44,403 nt of DNA from assembly GCA_015493745.1 (NCBI GenBank), contig WGCN01000087.1, forward strand, positions 1-44,403, given 5' to 3'. The stretch is from Calditrichales bacterium (GTDB lineage Bacteria; Calditrichota; Calditrichia; Calditrichales; J004). The notes under the pieces are model-generated. The model was not told the DNA's origin. It made no database searches and was given only the letters and a program-made list of their open reading frames with translations. Below are positions 16,612 to 24,849 of the stretch, in pieces. The position numbers and the translations under genes were made by a program. The first letter of the stretch is position 1. Each line of letters starts with the position of its first letter.

Positions 16612-17646
16612 ATGGAAAAAAAGATTGAATTGCTGCTCTCCTCCTCTCCTTTTCTGAAACAACAGGAGGATACTCCCGCCGTAATGCGCCAGGTGATTTA
16701 CAGCCTGCTGCCGGCCGTGCTGGCCGCGCTGTGGTATTTCGGTATCAGCGCCCTGATGGTCATGCTTACGGCGGTAAGCTTTGCCCTGTTAACGGAAGGG
16801 GTTTATAACCGGCTTAACCATAAAAAACAAACCCTGCATGACGGCAGCGCCCTGCTGACCGGCCTGTTACTGGCCATGACCCTGCCGCCGGGCATCCCCC
16901 TGTGGATGGCGGCCCTCGGTTCCTTTGTGGCCATCGCCCTGGGCAAGCTGATCTTTGGCGGTCTGGGCTCCAATATTTTCAACCCCGCGCTGGTGGGCCG
17001 GGCCTTTCTGCAGGCCTCTTTTCCCGTCAGCCTGACCACCTGGGTGGCCGCGGGCAGCCTGAGCAATTTTGGCGACTGGCGCGGACCGGCCTTTACCATT
17101 CCCTTTATTCAGGAAAAGGTCGATGTGCTCACCACCGCCACGCCGCTTTCCATGATGAAATTCGAGGGACATCTCACGCCGTTGAATCAGTTGTTTTTAG
17201 GACATTCCGCGGGCTCCCTGGGGGAAACCAGCGCCCTGCTGCTTTTGCTGGGCGGCCTTTACATGGTCATCCGTAACTATATCAACTGGCGTATTCCCGT
17301 GGCCATCTTTGCCGCGGTAATGGTTTTTGCCGGCGGCCTGCACCTCCTGAATCCGGAAAAGTTCGCTCCATTTTACTTTCATCTGTTTTCGGGCGGACTG
17401 ATGCTGGGCGCCCTGTTTATGGCCACCGATCCGGTCTCCTCGCCCATTACCCACAAGGGATGCTGGATATTCGGCATCGGCATCGGTTTTCTGGTGGTGC
17501 TGATCCGTACCTTTGGCGGCCTGCCGGAGGGAGTTATGTACGCCATTTTATTGATGAACAGCGTAAGTCCGCTGTTGAACCGGGTGACCCAGCCCCGCAT
17601 CTACGGCGCCGTGGATGACAGGCACAAGGCAAAAAGCAAACCATAA
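16612..17646 (+). CDS. rnfD: Rnf complex membrane subunit RnfD (operon 1)
   Basis: A 344-aa integral membrane protein with about nine to ten hydrophobic helices. Family motifs include HDGSALLTGLLLAMTLPP, FGGLGSNIFNPALVGRAF, and TTATPLSMMK, where a threonine is the expected covalent FMN attachment site. GGLPEGVMYAILLMN stands near the end. RnfD, homologous to NqrB, is part of the ion-translocating core. The frame is open back to 16513 inside rnfC, but the ATG at 16612 has aaagga just upstream and begins where the family begins. A 74-bp gap with a strong hairpin separates it from rnfG. Confidence 0.94.
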   Translation: MEKKIELLLSSSPFLKQQEDTPAVMRQVIYSLLPAVLAALWYFGISALMVMLTAVSFALLTEGVYNRLNHKKQTLHDGSALLTGLLLAMTLPPGIPLWMAALGSFVAIALGKLIFGGLGSNIFNPALVGRAFLQASFPVSLTTWVAAGSLSNFGDWRGPAFTIPFIQEKVDVLTTATPLSMMKFEGHLTPLNQLFLGHSAGSLGETSALLLLLGGLYMVIRNYINWRIPVAIFAAVMVFAGGLHLLNPEKFAPFYFHLFSGGLMLGALFMATDPVSSPITHKGCWIFGIGIGFLVVLIRTFGGLPEGVMYAILLMNSVSPLLNRVTQPRIYGAVDDRHKAKSKP

Positions 17647-17652
17647 AATACG

Positions 17653-17676
17653 CGCCTGTTTTTCGTAAAACGGGCG
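17653..17676 (+). repeat. Intra-operon hairpin between rnfD and rnfG
   Basis: CGCCTGTTTT (17653-17662) pairs with AAAACGGGCG (17667-17676) around a 4-nt loop; one of the ten pairs is G-T. There is no T-run after it on the plus strand. It may stabilise or divide the polycistronic mRNA. Operon 2 has a four-base overlap at the same junction and no such hairpin. Confidence 0.45.
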
Positions 17677-17720
17677 GGAAAGTTCCATTTAGTAAACATG
17701 AAGATCGCAGAGGCTGAAAA

Positions 17721-18413
17721 TTGAGTGAAACAACGCAAGCTCCCGTAGAAACCCCGCAGATAAACAGCTCCCGGCTGTTGATGGCCATGGGCAGCGTGGG
17801 TTTTATTGCCGGTATCCTGATCGTATTTACCTTTCAGTTTACCCTGCCCATCATCAAGGCCAACGAGAAAGCCTATCTGGATCAATCCATTTTTGAGGTG
17901 GTCCCCAACACGGCTTATAAAAAAGTTTTCACGCCGGATAAAAACGGCGTACTCACGCCCATCGCCGAAGACAGTGAGGAGCCCTATAAGATTTTCGCCT
18001 GTTACGATAAGGAGCACAAGCTGACCGGTGTGGTGGTGGAGGCCAGCGGTCAGGGTTTTCAGGACGTCATCCGCCTTATCTACGGCTATGATCCGCAAAA
18101 ACAGGCCGTTATCGGCATGAAGGTGTTGCAAAGCACGGAAACTCCCGGTCTGGGCGATAAGATCATCACCGACGCCAAATTCCTGAGCAACTTCGCCCAT
18201 CTGGATGTCAGCCTGGACGAAAGCGGCGAACGTTTAAAGGCCCCCATCACGCTGATAAAAGGGCCGAGGGAGAATGACCATCAGATCAGTGCCATTACCG
18301 GAGCGACCATCTCTTCCCGCGCCGTAACGCGGATGATCGCCAGAAGCACGGCCATAAACATTCCCTTAATCTATAAGAATTTAAAAGTACTCGAGGAAGC
18401 CGGAAATGAGTGA
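17721..18413 (+). CDS. rnfG: Rnf complex flavin subunit RnfG (operon 1)
   Basis: A 230-aa protein with one membrane helix (about residues 19-44) and an outward-facing FMN-binding domain. The motif AITGATISSRAV (about 194-205) contains the threonine that carries covalent FMN in RnfG/NqrC. SGQGFQDVIRLIYGYDP and TETPGLGDKI are further family hallmarks. Translation most likely begins at TTG 17721, with agagg about eight bases upstream; no ATG gives a full N-terminus. A weak start could lower its synthesis relative to its neighbours. The 3' end overlaps rnfE by eight bases. Confidence 0.92.
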   Translation: MSETTQAPVETPQINSSRLLMAMGSVGFIAGILIVFTFQFTLPIIKANEKAYLDQSIFEVVPNTAYKKVFTPDKNGVLTPIAEDSEEPYKIFACYDKEHKLTGVVVEASGQGFQDVIRLIYGYDPQKQAVIGMKVLQSTETPGLGDKIITDAKFLSNFAHLDVSLDESGERLKAPITLIKGPRENDHQISAITGATISSRAVTRMIARSTAINIPLIYKNLKVLEEAGNE

Positions 18414-19074
18414 AGAACGTATTCAATCCGAAAAAATGGAAATTTTTCTGAAAGGCCTGTGGAAGGACAACCCGGTGTTTGTCATGCTGCTGGGCATGTG
18501 CCCGGTGCTGGCCGTGACCAACTCGGTCATCAACGCCGTGGTGATGGGCGTGGCCACCCTGGCGGTACTCACCTTGTCCAATCTGCTTATTTCCTCCCTG
18601 CGCAAACTGATCCCCGGCCAGGTGCGTATCGCCACCTATATTTTAATCATCGCCACCTTTGTAACCGTGGCCGACTACGCCATCAAGGCGGCCAGTCTGG
18701 AGGTACACAAGGCCCTGGGGGCATTTATTTCACTGATCGTGGTTAACTGCATCATCCTGGGCCGGGCGGAAGCGTTTGCCTCCAAGAACAGCATTGGCAA
18801 ATCGGTACTGGACGGACTGGGCATGGGGCTGGGCTTTACCCTGGCTCTTTTGCTGCTGGGCAGTGTGCGCGAAATACTGGGCAACGGCAGCTTTGCCGGC
18901 ATCGACCTTTTTGGCCCCAACTTTCAACCGTTGACCTTGATGATCCTGCCCGGCGGGGCCTTTTTTGTTCTGGGTTCCTACCTGCTGTTGTTTAACTGGT
19001 TTAAACACCGCAAGGAAAAAGAGCAAAGGGAACTGGAAGCAGTCACTTTCTATACCGGCGAAGCCACCCGCTAA
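18406..19074 (+). CDS. rnfE: Rnf complex membrane subunit RnfE (operon 1)
   Basis: A 222-aa membrane protein with about six helices. The paired motifs LGMCPVLAVTNS (about residues 29-40) and VNCIILGRAEAFASKN (about 110-125) each contain a conserved cysteine. Together with RnfA these cysteines hold the iron site in the middle of the membrane that moves electrons between faces. The start overlaps rnfG by eight bases. The charged tail (HRKEKEQRELEA) is cytoplasmic. It is very similar in length and motifs to the second copy at 32946. Confidence 0.95.
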   Translation: MSEERIQSEKMEIFLKGLWKDNPVFVMLLGMCPVLAVTNSVINAVVMGVATLAVLTLSNLLISSLRKLIPGQVRIATYILIIATFVTVADYAIKAASLEVHKALGAFISLIVVNCIILGRAEAFASKNSIGKSVLDGLGMGLGFTLALLLLGSVREILGNGSFAGIDLFGPNFQPLTLMILPGGAFFVLGSYLLLFNWFKHRKEKEQRELEAVTFYTGEATR

Positions 19075-19115
19075 GCCGGCAATACACATGTTAAGCATTA
19101 GAATAGGTTAATAAA

Positions 19116-19700
19116 ATGGTTACGGAACAATATTGGTTTATCTTTTTAAACGCCACCCTGATTAACAACTTCGTACTAAGCTCCTTTTTGGGGATTTGCC
19201 CCTTTCTGGGGGTTTCCGGAAAAATTTCCACCGCCTCGCGCATGGGCGCCGCCGTGGCTTTTGTTATGCTCATTTCCTCGGTTTCGGCTTACGCCATCCA
19301 TCAGGCGCTGGTGGCTGTGGAAGCGGAATACCTGCAATTGATCTCCTATATCGTGGTCATCGCCTCGGCCGTGCAACTGGTGGAGATGGTAATAAAAAAA
19401 TTCAGCCCCGCCCTTTTCAGGGCCCTGGGGATATTTCTGCCGCTGATCACCACCAACTGCGCCATTCTGGGTCTGGCCCTGTTCCAAACCAACCGCCATT
19501 ACGATTTTTTCCAGTCGCTCTCCTTTGCCCTGGGCGCCGGCGCGGGTTTTACCATCGCCCTGGTGATCATGGCCGGTATCCGCGAGGAACTGCAACTTTC
19601 ATCCATTCCCGATGTTGTAAAGGGTGCGGCCCTGACATTGATGGTGGCCGGCATCCTGTCCATGGCCTTTATGGGTTTTGCCGGTTTGGGAGGTAACTGA
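19116..19700 (+). CDS. rnfA: Rnf complex membrane subunit RnfA (operon 1)
   Basis: A 194-aa membrane protein with six predicted helices, the inverted-topology partner of RnfE. The motifs NNFVLSSFLGICPFLGVSGK (about residues 13-32) and TTNCAILGLALFQTN (about 107-121) carry the cysteines of the shared iron site. It starts 41 bp after rnfE and ends GFAGLGGN. Its stop codon overlaps the start of a 59-codon gene in the arrangement TGATG, so that gene is very probably part of the operon. Confidence 0.95.
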   Translation: MVTEQYWFIFLNATLINNFVLSSFLGICPFLGVSGKISTASRMGAAVAFVMLISSVSAYAIHQALVAVEAEYLQLISYIVVIASAVQLVEMVIKKFSPALFRALGIFLPLITTNCAILGLALFQTNRHYDFFQSLSFALGAGAGFTIALVIMAGIREELQLSSIPDVVKGAALTLMVAGILSMAFMGFAGLGGN

Positions 19701-19879
19701 TGATAATTCAACTGATCAAAGCTGTTGTTCTTATTCTTTTTTTAATGATCGCCTGGCTGGCGGTTAACTATTTTGTGCGCAAACAGAAGAAGCTCTCCCT
19801 GGATTGCGACCTCCTGGAACATACCCGCGGCTGCCTGAGCTGCGCCCTGAAGGATAAATGCGGGAAGAGCCACTCGTAA
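19700..19879 (+). CDS. Small Cys-rich membrane protein, NqrM-like candidate Rnf maturation factor
   Basis: A 59-aa reading frame coupled to rnfA (TGATG overlap). It has one N-terminal hydrophobic helix (about residues 2-25), then a basic stretch (RKQKK) and a compact four-cysteine domain: C36, C45, C48 and C54 (C-x8-C-x2-C-x5-C). The layout of one membrane helix plus four cysteines at the end of the operon is like NqrM, which is needed to place iron in the NqrD/NqrE site. The cysteine spacing is not the same as in NqrM, so I call it an analogue only. Operon 2 has no equivalent: after its rnfA a similar ATGATCATC start meets a stop within about 20 codons. It could also be an electron-carrying subunit. 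Confidence 0.65.
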   Translation: MIIQLIKAVVLILFLMIAWLAVNYFVRKQKKLSLDCDLLEHTRGCLSCALKDKCGKSHS

Positions 19880-19896
19880 GACGGACTTTCTTCTTC

Positions 19897-19945
19897 CCCC
19901 GGAGTCTGTTTAATAGCCCTTTAGCCCTTGCCTCCGGGGATATTT
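19897..19945 (+). terminator. Possible terminator of operon 1
   Basis: CCCCGGAG (19897-19904) pairs with CTCCGGGG (19932-19939) around a 27-nt loop, followed by a short T-rich stretch (atatttt). It is 17 bp after the stop of the last operon gene. The long loop and short T-run make it a weak candidate. Confidence 0.4.
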
Positions 19946-19976
19946 TGAACTACCAACCTTCGCGCTTTTAAATTTA

Positions 19977-20021
19977 CATGGATATTTTAAAACTTGACTT
20001 TCAAAATATCCATGCTATGTT
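19977..20021 (+). promoter_or_regulatory. Promoter inside a 12-bp inverted-repeat operator
   Basis: CATGGATATTTT (19977-19988) and AAAATATCCATG (20003-20014) form a perfect inverted repeat with 14 bp between. TTGACT (19994-19999) lies in the spacer and TATGTT (20016-20021) follows after 16 bp, making a good -35/-10 pair. A protein on the repeat would cover the promoter. Further GGATATTT copies stand at 19938 and 20055, and AAATATTCC at 20072. The mRNA would start near 20028 and lead to the DinB-family gene. Confidence 0.55.
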
Positions 20022-20159
20022 GAAATTTTGCTATCAAAAATAAAAAGGTTTTCAGGATATTTATCTGCTATAAATATTCCTCTCAACTAAATTGAAGAGT
20101 AATTATAGACTTTTACACAAAGAAACATCCTATAATCAACATTACCGAAAGAGAACAAG

Positions 20160-20630
20160 ATGCGCTATATACTGGAAATCCATCATCAGACACGCCAAAA
20201 CATTTTACGCCTGCTGGAAAACACCGGCGATGAGCACTTGTTGACCATCCCCCGCGGGTTTCGTAACAACCTGCTCTGGAACGCCGGGCATGTGGTGGTC
20301 ATCCAGCAGATGATTTGCTATCAGGCGGCCCGGCTGCCTATGTATATCGACGACGCCTTTATAAAAAACTTCCGCAAGGGCAGCAGTCCCGCCGACTGGA
20401 GCGTTGTTCCCCGGCGTGATTATGTTCTTTCCCTTTTGCGGGAAACGGCGGAGAAGTTTCAAAGCGATTTCAAAGATGGCCGGTTTGAGGCGATCCCGCC
20501 CTATGCCACCCCCTATAAAATGCCGTTTGGCAACACCGTTCGCACGGTACGCGAGGCCATCATCTTCAATAACACCCACGAAGCCATGCATCTGGGAATA
20601 ATAAACTCCATGCTAAAGCTTCTACGATAA
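20160..20630 (+). CDS. DinB-family (four-helix metal-binding) protein
   Basis: A 156-aa protein of the DinB/YfiT superfamily. The motif NNLLWNAGHVVVIQQ (about residues 37-51) and the C-terminal NTHEAMHLGIINSMLKLL supply the histidines expected to bind a divalent metal. Many members act as metal-dependent thiol transferases (bacillithiol or mycothiol users), but the substrate cannot be told here. There is no signal peptide. It has its own putative promoter with an inverted-repeat operator about 130 bp upstream, so it is probably regulated separately from the rnf genes. A short hairpin (20712-20726) lies between it and the next gene. Confidence 0.8.
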   Translation: MRYILEIHHQTRQNILRLLENTGDEHLLTIPRGFRNNLLWNAGHVVVIQQMICYQAARLPMYIDDAFIKNFRKGSSPADWSVVPRRDYVLSLLRETAEKFQSDFKDGRFEAIPPYATPYKMPFGNTVRTVREAIIFNNTHEAMHLGIINSMLKLLR

Positions 20631-20711
20631 ATCATGGCCCACTATAAAAAAAAATATAAACACCCCGCTTTTTCTGACGACCCTTTACTTTTGAAAAAGG
20701 ACTAATAATAA

Positions 20712-20735
20712 CTTCCCGTGGGGAAGAACACGATT
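20712..20735 (+). terminator. Small hairpin, possible terminator after the DinB-family gene
   Basis: CTTCCC (20712-20717) and GGGAAG (20721-20726) pair around a 3-nt loop, followed by aacacgatttt. The stem is short and the T-run poor. Confidence 0.3.
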
Positions 20736-20778
20736 TTAATCCTTGGAATGATAGAGAGCAACCTCAAAGGAGTGAACC

Positions 20779-21249
20779 ATGTCGCAAGTGGATGAAATAC
20801 TGGGTATCCGGGGATCCCTGGTTTATATTGCCGAAGATGATTTTCCTTCGCGAAAAATGCTTAATGCCATATTGACCAAAAATGGCATAAATGTTGAATT
20901 GTTCAATACGGGGGAAGAACTGCTCAGGCGTACCGGCCAGCAATTACCGGATCTCTTTTTACTGGATGTGATGATGCCGGAAATCGATGGCTTTGAAACC
21001 TGTAACCGTATAAAACAAAATCCCGATTGTGTCAATATTCCTGTTATATTCCTCTCGGCCAATACCACCTGCGAAACCAAGGAAGAGGGTTTCGGGATCG
21101 GTGGTGTGGATTTTATCGAAAAACCCTTCAAGCATCGTGATTTGCTGATGCGTATTATGACCCACATTCGCCTTAAAAAAGCTCTGGATAAAGTGCTGGA
21201 ATACAACCACTGGCTGGAAAAACAGATTAACGATGTGGTTTCCAGATAA
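20779..21249 (+). CDS. Stand-alone receiver-domain response regulator
   Basis: A 156-aa protein that is a single REC domain plus a short C-terminal helix. The acidic pocket is E19, D20, D21; the phospho-acceptor is D63 in LLDVMMPEIDG; the switch residue is S93 in IFLSAN; the conserved lysine is K115 in FIEKPF. There is no DNA-binding or enzymatic output domain, so it works through protein contacts or phosphotransfer. The tail (about 135-156) looks helical and may dimerise. A good ribosome binding site (aaaggag) precedes the ATG. No histidine kinase is present in the window. It converges with icd, with a shared terminator between them. Confidence 0.9.
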   Translation: MSQVDEILGIRGSLVYIAEDDFPSRKMLNAILTKNGINVELFNTGEELLRRTGQQLPDLFLLDVMMPEIDGFETCNRIKQNPDCVNIPVIFLSANTTCETKEEGFGIGGVDFIEKPFKHRDLLMRIMTHIRLKKALDKVLEYNHWLEKQINDVVSR

Positions 21250-21330
21250 GTCCAGCCTTTGACGAAGCATTGATCGCTTAACAGAATTTCAACAAAGTAA
21301 ATTCGTTGTTTTCAATCCGTTGTGATAATA

Positions 21331-21359
21331 AAAAAAGCCGGCCCGGGGCCGGCTTTTTT
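21331..21359. terminator. Bidirectional terminator between the response regulator and icd
   Basis: A run of A, then GCCGGC (21337-21342), a 5-nt loop, GCCGGC (21348-21353) and a run of T form a symmetrical stem that works on both strands. It sits between the two converging genes, 5 bp from the icd stop. Confidence 0.9.
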
Positions 21360-21363
21360 ATTT

Positions 21364-23592
21364 TTATAATGAGTTGAGCAGTTTATTCAGCGTTTTCGAC
21401 GGACGCATCTCTTTGCCGATCTTCTCCTCATCGGGATGATAATAACCGCCGATATCCACCGCCCGCCCCTGCGCGTCCAGCAATTCACGGGTGATGATTT
21501 CCTCATTGTCGCTCAGAGCCTCCGCCAGCGGCGCAAATCGTTCCTTCAATGTACCGTCCTCATTTTGTGCCGCCAGCGACCGGGCCCAGTACAAGGTCAG
21601 ATAAAAGGTGGCGCTCCGGTTATCCGCCTCGTTGACCTTGCGCGAGGGGGAACGGCCGTTTTCCAGATAGGCGCTGACCGCCTCATCCAGGGTTTTGGCC
21701 AGCACGGCTGCTTTCTTGTTGCCCGTCTTTTCGGCAATCATTTCCAGAGAGGGCACCAGGGCACAATACTCACCCAGAGAATCCCAGCGCAGATGCCCCT
21801 CTTTAAGGAATTGCTGTACATGCTTGGGCGCCGAACCGCCGGCGCCCGTTTCAAACAGGCCGCCCCCTTTAAGCAGGGGAACGATAGACAACATACGGGC
21901 GCTGGTACCCAGTTCCAGAATGGGGAACAAATCGGTCAGGTAATCCCGTAAAACATTCCCGGTAACGGCGATGGTATCTTCACCGCGGCGCACGCGCTCC
22001 AGGGAAAAACGCATGGCTTCCACCGGCTTCATAACGCGAATATCCAGCCCTTCCAGATCATGGTCTTTTAAATAGTGTTCCACTTTTTTGATGATCTCAC
22101 GGTCATGGGCGCGCTTTTCATCCAGCCAGAAGACGGCCGGCGTTTGCGAGGCGCGGGCCCGGTTTACCGCCAGCTTCACCCAGTCTTTTATGGCAATATC
22201 TTTGGTCTGGCACATGCGGAAGATATCACCCGCCTCAACCGGCTGCTCCAGCAGTACCTGACCGTTATCGTCCACGCAACGGATCAGACCGTCCGCGTCG
22301 GGGATAAAGGTTTTGTCATGGGAGCCGTACTCCTCGGCCTTTTTAGCCATCAGTCCCACGTTGGCCACCGAGCCCATTTTGGAAGGATCAAACTGCCCGT
22401 GGCGCTGGCAGTCTTCAATCACCTCCTGATAGATGGTGGCGTAACTGCGGTCGGGGATCATGGCCAGCGTATCCTGCAGGGCATCGTCCTTGTTCCACAT
22501 CTTGCCACCGTCACGGATGACCACCGGCATGGAGGCATCGATAATGATATTGTTGGGCACATGCAGGTTGGTGATGCCTTTGGAGCTGTCCACCATGGCC
22601 AGGGCGGGCCGGCTTTTATAAACCGCCTCGATATCCGCTTCGATTTCAGCTTTTTTAGCGGCCGGCAGCTTATCCAGCTTACGCAACACATCGGCCAGGC
22701 CGTTATTCAGGTTGGCGCCGATCTCCTTCAGGGTCGCGGCATGTTTTTCCAGGGCCTCTTTATAAAAGACGGAAACGGCATGGCCGAACATCACCGGATC
22801 GGAAACCTTCATCATGGTCGCCTTAAGATGCAGGGATAACAACAGTTTATCCTTTTGGGCCTCTTCAATTTGATCGGCAAAAAATTTACGCAGGGCCTTA
22901 ACGCGAATAACGGCGGCATCCAGCACCTCGCCATCGATCAGCGCCAGTTTATCCCGCAGAACATTGACTGTGCCGTCGGCGGCAACAAACTCAATCCGCG
23001 CCTCCTTCTCCCCGGTCAACGTCACGGATTTTTCACTGCCGTAAAAGTCATCTTTTTCCATATGGGCCACCCGGGTTTTGGAGCCGGATGCCGGCCAGGG
23101 CTTCATCATTTTATGGGGGAATTTAAGGGCAAATTTTTTAACCGCCGGAGCGGGGCGCCGGTCGGAGTTGCCTTCGCGCAACACCGGGTTTACCGCCGAT
23201 CCCAGAACCACGGCAAAGCGTTTTTGCAGGGCGCGCTCTTCCTCCGTTTGCGGCTCCTCGGGATAATCGGGGATGTCATAGCCCTGACTTTGCAGTTCGT
23301 GAATGGTGGCCTGTAACTGAGGAATGGAGGCGCTGATGTTGGGCAGTTTAATTATATTGGTCATCGGGTCCTGGGTCAGCTTACCCAGCGCGCTCAGATC
23401 ATCCGTTACTTTTTGCTCTTCCTTCAGCCGTTCCGGAAAGGTCGCCAATACCCTGCCGGCCAGGGAAATATCTTTTGTTTCAATGGAGATCCCCGTACCA
23501 CGGGTAAAAGCCTTGATCACCGGCAACAGGGCAAAACTGGCCAGATACGGCGCTTCGTCTGTCTTGGTCCAGAGTATTTTTGCATCGCTCAT
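21364..23592 (-). CDS. icd: Monomeric isocitrate dehydrogenase (NADP+)
   Basis: A 742-aa protein that matches the monomeric IDH family in length and sequence. It begins [20 protein letters not shown] and carries long family runs such as [23 protein letters not shown] and [24 protein letters not shown] segments. The family oxidises isocitrate to 2-oxoglutarate with NADP+ and a divalent metal in the cytoplasm. A GAGGG ribosome binding site precedes the ATG. It lies between the two rnf operons on the opposite strand. Its products are the likely substrate of KorAB (2-oxoglutarate) and the same cofactor pair as the ferredoxin-NADP reductase downstream (NADPH), so the neighbourhood may be metabolic rather than accidental. 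Confidence 0.96.
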   Translation of the reverse strand: MSDAKILWTKTDEAPYLASFALLPVIKAFTRGTGISIETKDISLAGRVLATFPERLKEEQKVTDDLSALGKLTQDPMTNIIKLPNISASIPQLQATIHELQSQGYDIPDYPEEPQTEEERALQKRFAVVLGSAVNPVLREGNSDRRPAPAVKKFALKFPHKMMKPWPASGSKTRVAHMEKDDFYGSEKSVTLTGEKEARIEFVAADGTVNVLRDKLALIDGEVLDAAVIRVKALRKFFADQIEEAQKDKLLLSLHLKATMMKVSDPVMFGHAVSVFYKEALEKHAATLKEIGANLNNGLADVLRKLDKLPAAKKAEIEADIEAVYKSRPALAMVDSSKGITNLHVPNNIIIDASMPVVIRDGGKMWNKDDALQDTLAMIPDRSYATIYQEVIEDCQRHGQFDPSKMGSVANVGLMAKKAEEYGSHDKTFIPDADGLIRCVDDNGQVLLEQPVEAGDIFRMCQTKDIAIKDWVKLAVNRARASQTPAVFWLDEKRAHDREIIKKVEHYLKDHDLEGLDIRVMKPVEAMRFSLERVRRGEDTIAVTGNVLRDYLTDLFPILELGTSARMLSIVPLLKGGGLFETGAGGSAPKHVQQFLKEGHLRWDSLGEYCALVPSLEMIAEKTGNKKAAVLAKTLDEAVSAYLENGRSPSRKVNEADNRSATFYLTLYWARSLAAQNEDGTLKERFAPLAEALSDNEEIITRELLDAQGRAVDIGGYYHPDEEKIGKEMRPSKTLNKLLNSL

Positions 23593-23737
23593 TATATAAC
23601 CCTCAAATTATGTTCATTTCAAAAGACGCATCACCACAGGGACACGCCACATTAGTTTACATTGAAAAGCAAAGTTAACAACTACGGCGGAATTTATCCA
23701 GCCTTCATCCCTTAGCATCCCGAAAATAAAAGGGAAA

Positions 23738-23756
23738 GCCGGATATTTCATCCGGC
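23738..23756. repeat. Short hairpin in the icd/rnfB intergenic region
   Basis: GCCGGAT (23738-23744) and ATCCGGC (23750-23756) pair around a 5-nt loop in the 352-bp gap between divergent icd and rnfB. No T-run follows on the plus strand. It could be an operator or a 5'-leader structure. Confidence 0.35.
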
Positions 23757-23813
23757 CGCGACAGCTCAAAAAGTTAAATAAGACTTTATTGTCATAAAAA
23801 CATAAAAAATTGG

Positions 23814-23842
23814 TTTCAATCGTCTGTTTTTATGCGTATATT
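23814..23842 (+). promoter_or_regulatory. Putative promoter of rnf operon 2
   Basis: TATATT (23837-23842) with a weak -35 candidate TTCAAT (23814-23819) 17 bp upstream. The -10 box lies in the 11-mer ATGCGTATATT also found in front of pduS. A start near 23849 would give a leader of about 95 bases. The surrounding region is strongly AT-rich, as expected of a promoter. Confidence 0.4.
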
Positions 23843-23944
23843 CGAGGTGAACTCAAGCAACAAACTACCCGCGTTATAGCCTGAGTTCAAAAAACCTATC
23901 CTCCGAAGCCTTAAGAAGTTTACACCAAATTTAAGGTGATGGAG

Positions 23945-24811
23945 ATGCTGATTCTTACTGCTCTTGGCGCATTGGGCGGCCTTACGGTCGTGCTGGCGCT
24001 GTTATTGATTATTGCCAACAGAAAACTTCAGGTTGTTGAAGACCCTCGAATCGATATCGTTGAAGATATGCTGCCGCACGCCAACTGCGGCGCATGTGGT
24101 TACCCCGGATGCCGTCCTTTTGCGGAAGCTCTGGTGCATGGCGACGCCCTGCCCGGCAAGTGTACCGTAAGCAGTGACGAAGGACGCCAGAACATCGCGT
24201 CATTTCTGGGGGTTGATGTAGGCGCGCAGGAAAAGATGGTAGCACGTTTAGCCTGTGGAGGTGGGATCAATGTTGCCAGAAACCGCGCCCGCTACCAAGG
24301 CCTGCAAAGTTGCGAGGCAGCCTCGCTCGTTTCCGGAGGCGGAAAAGAGTGCTTTTGGGGCTGCCTTGGTCTTGGTGATTGCGTGGACGCCTGCGATTTT
24401 GACGCCATTCATCTCGATGCGTTCCACCTGCCCCGGGTCAGCGAGGACAAATGTACCGCCTGCGGCGATTGCGTCGTTGCCTGCCCCAAGGACCTGCTTT
24501 CCCTCCATCCCGTCAGCCATCGCTTATGGATCAATTGTAAAAACCTGGAAGCCGGCGATGAAATCCTGGAAGAGTGCCGGGTGGCCTGCACCGCGTGCAG
24601 CCGTTGTGCCATGGATGCGCCCGACAACCTGATCACCATGAAGGAAAACCTGCCGGTGATCGACTACAGCCGTTACATCGACACCACCAAGCCTATCGAG
24701 CGCTGCCCGACAGGCGCCATAGTCTATTTAGACCCTAAAAAAGGAAAAGTAAGTGGCCCCAAAGCCAAACCCGTTATCAGAAAGGGCGCCCGCACCGAGG
24801 CCCCCACATAG
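23945..24811 (+). CDS. rnfB: Rnf complex iron-sulfur subunit RnfB (operon 2)
   Basis: An RnfB of about 288 aa with one N-terminal membrane helix (LTVVLALLLIIANRK) and then the signature LPHANCGACGYPGC. Ferredoxin-like motifs follow: CLGLGDCVDACDFDAI, CTACGDCVVACP, CRVACTACSRC and RCPTGAI. Three in-frame starts crowd together (GTG 23936, ATG 23939, ATG 23945). The last has aaggtg six bases upstream, so I prefer it. RnfB receives electrons from ferredoxin-type donors. The next gene, 38 bp downstream, is the giant PFOR, which carries its own fused ferredoxin, so direct transfer to RnfB is plausible. Confidence 0.93.
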   Translation: MLILTALGALGGLTVVLALLLIIANRKLQVVEDPRIDIVEDMLPHANCGACGYPGCRPFAEALVHGDALPGKCTVSSDEGRQNIASFLGVDVGAQEKMVARLACGGGINVARNRARYQGLQSCEAASLVSGGGKECFWGCLGLGDCVDACDFDAIHLDAFHLPRVSEDKCTACGDCVVACPKDLLSLHPVSHRLWINCKNLEAGDEILEECRVACTACSRCAMDAPDNLITMKENLPVIDYSRYIDTTKPIERCPTGAIVYLDPKKGKVSGPKAKPVIRKGARTEAPT

Positions 24812-24849
24812 ACATTAAAAGTAATTTACTCAAATTAAGAGGTTTTATT

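Noticed and set aside
15255..19700. The operons as Na+-NQR (nqrA-F) instead of Rnf.
   Set aside because: The C subunits have eight cluster cysteines and RnfB is present in both operons. There is no NqrA, and the reductase lacks the 2Fe-2S domain of NqrF.
23593..23944. A copy of the korA palindrome upstream of operon 2.
   Set aside because: The AATCCATAAT/ATTATGGATT arms are not present. Only a different, shorter hairpin is found.
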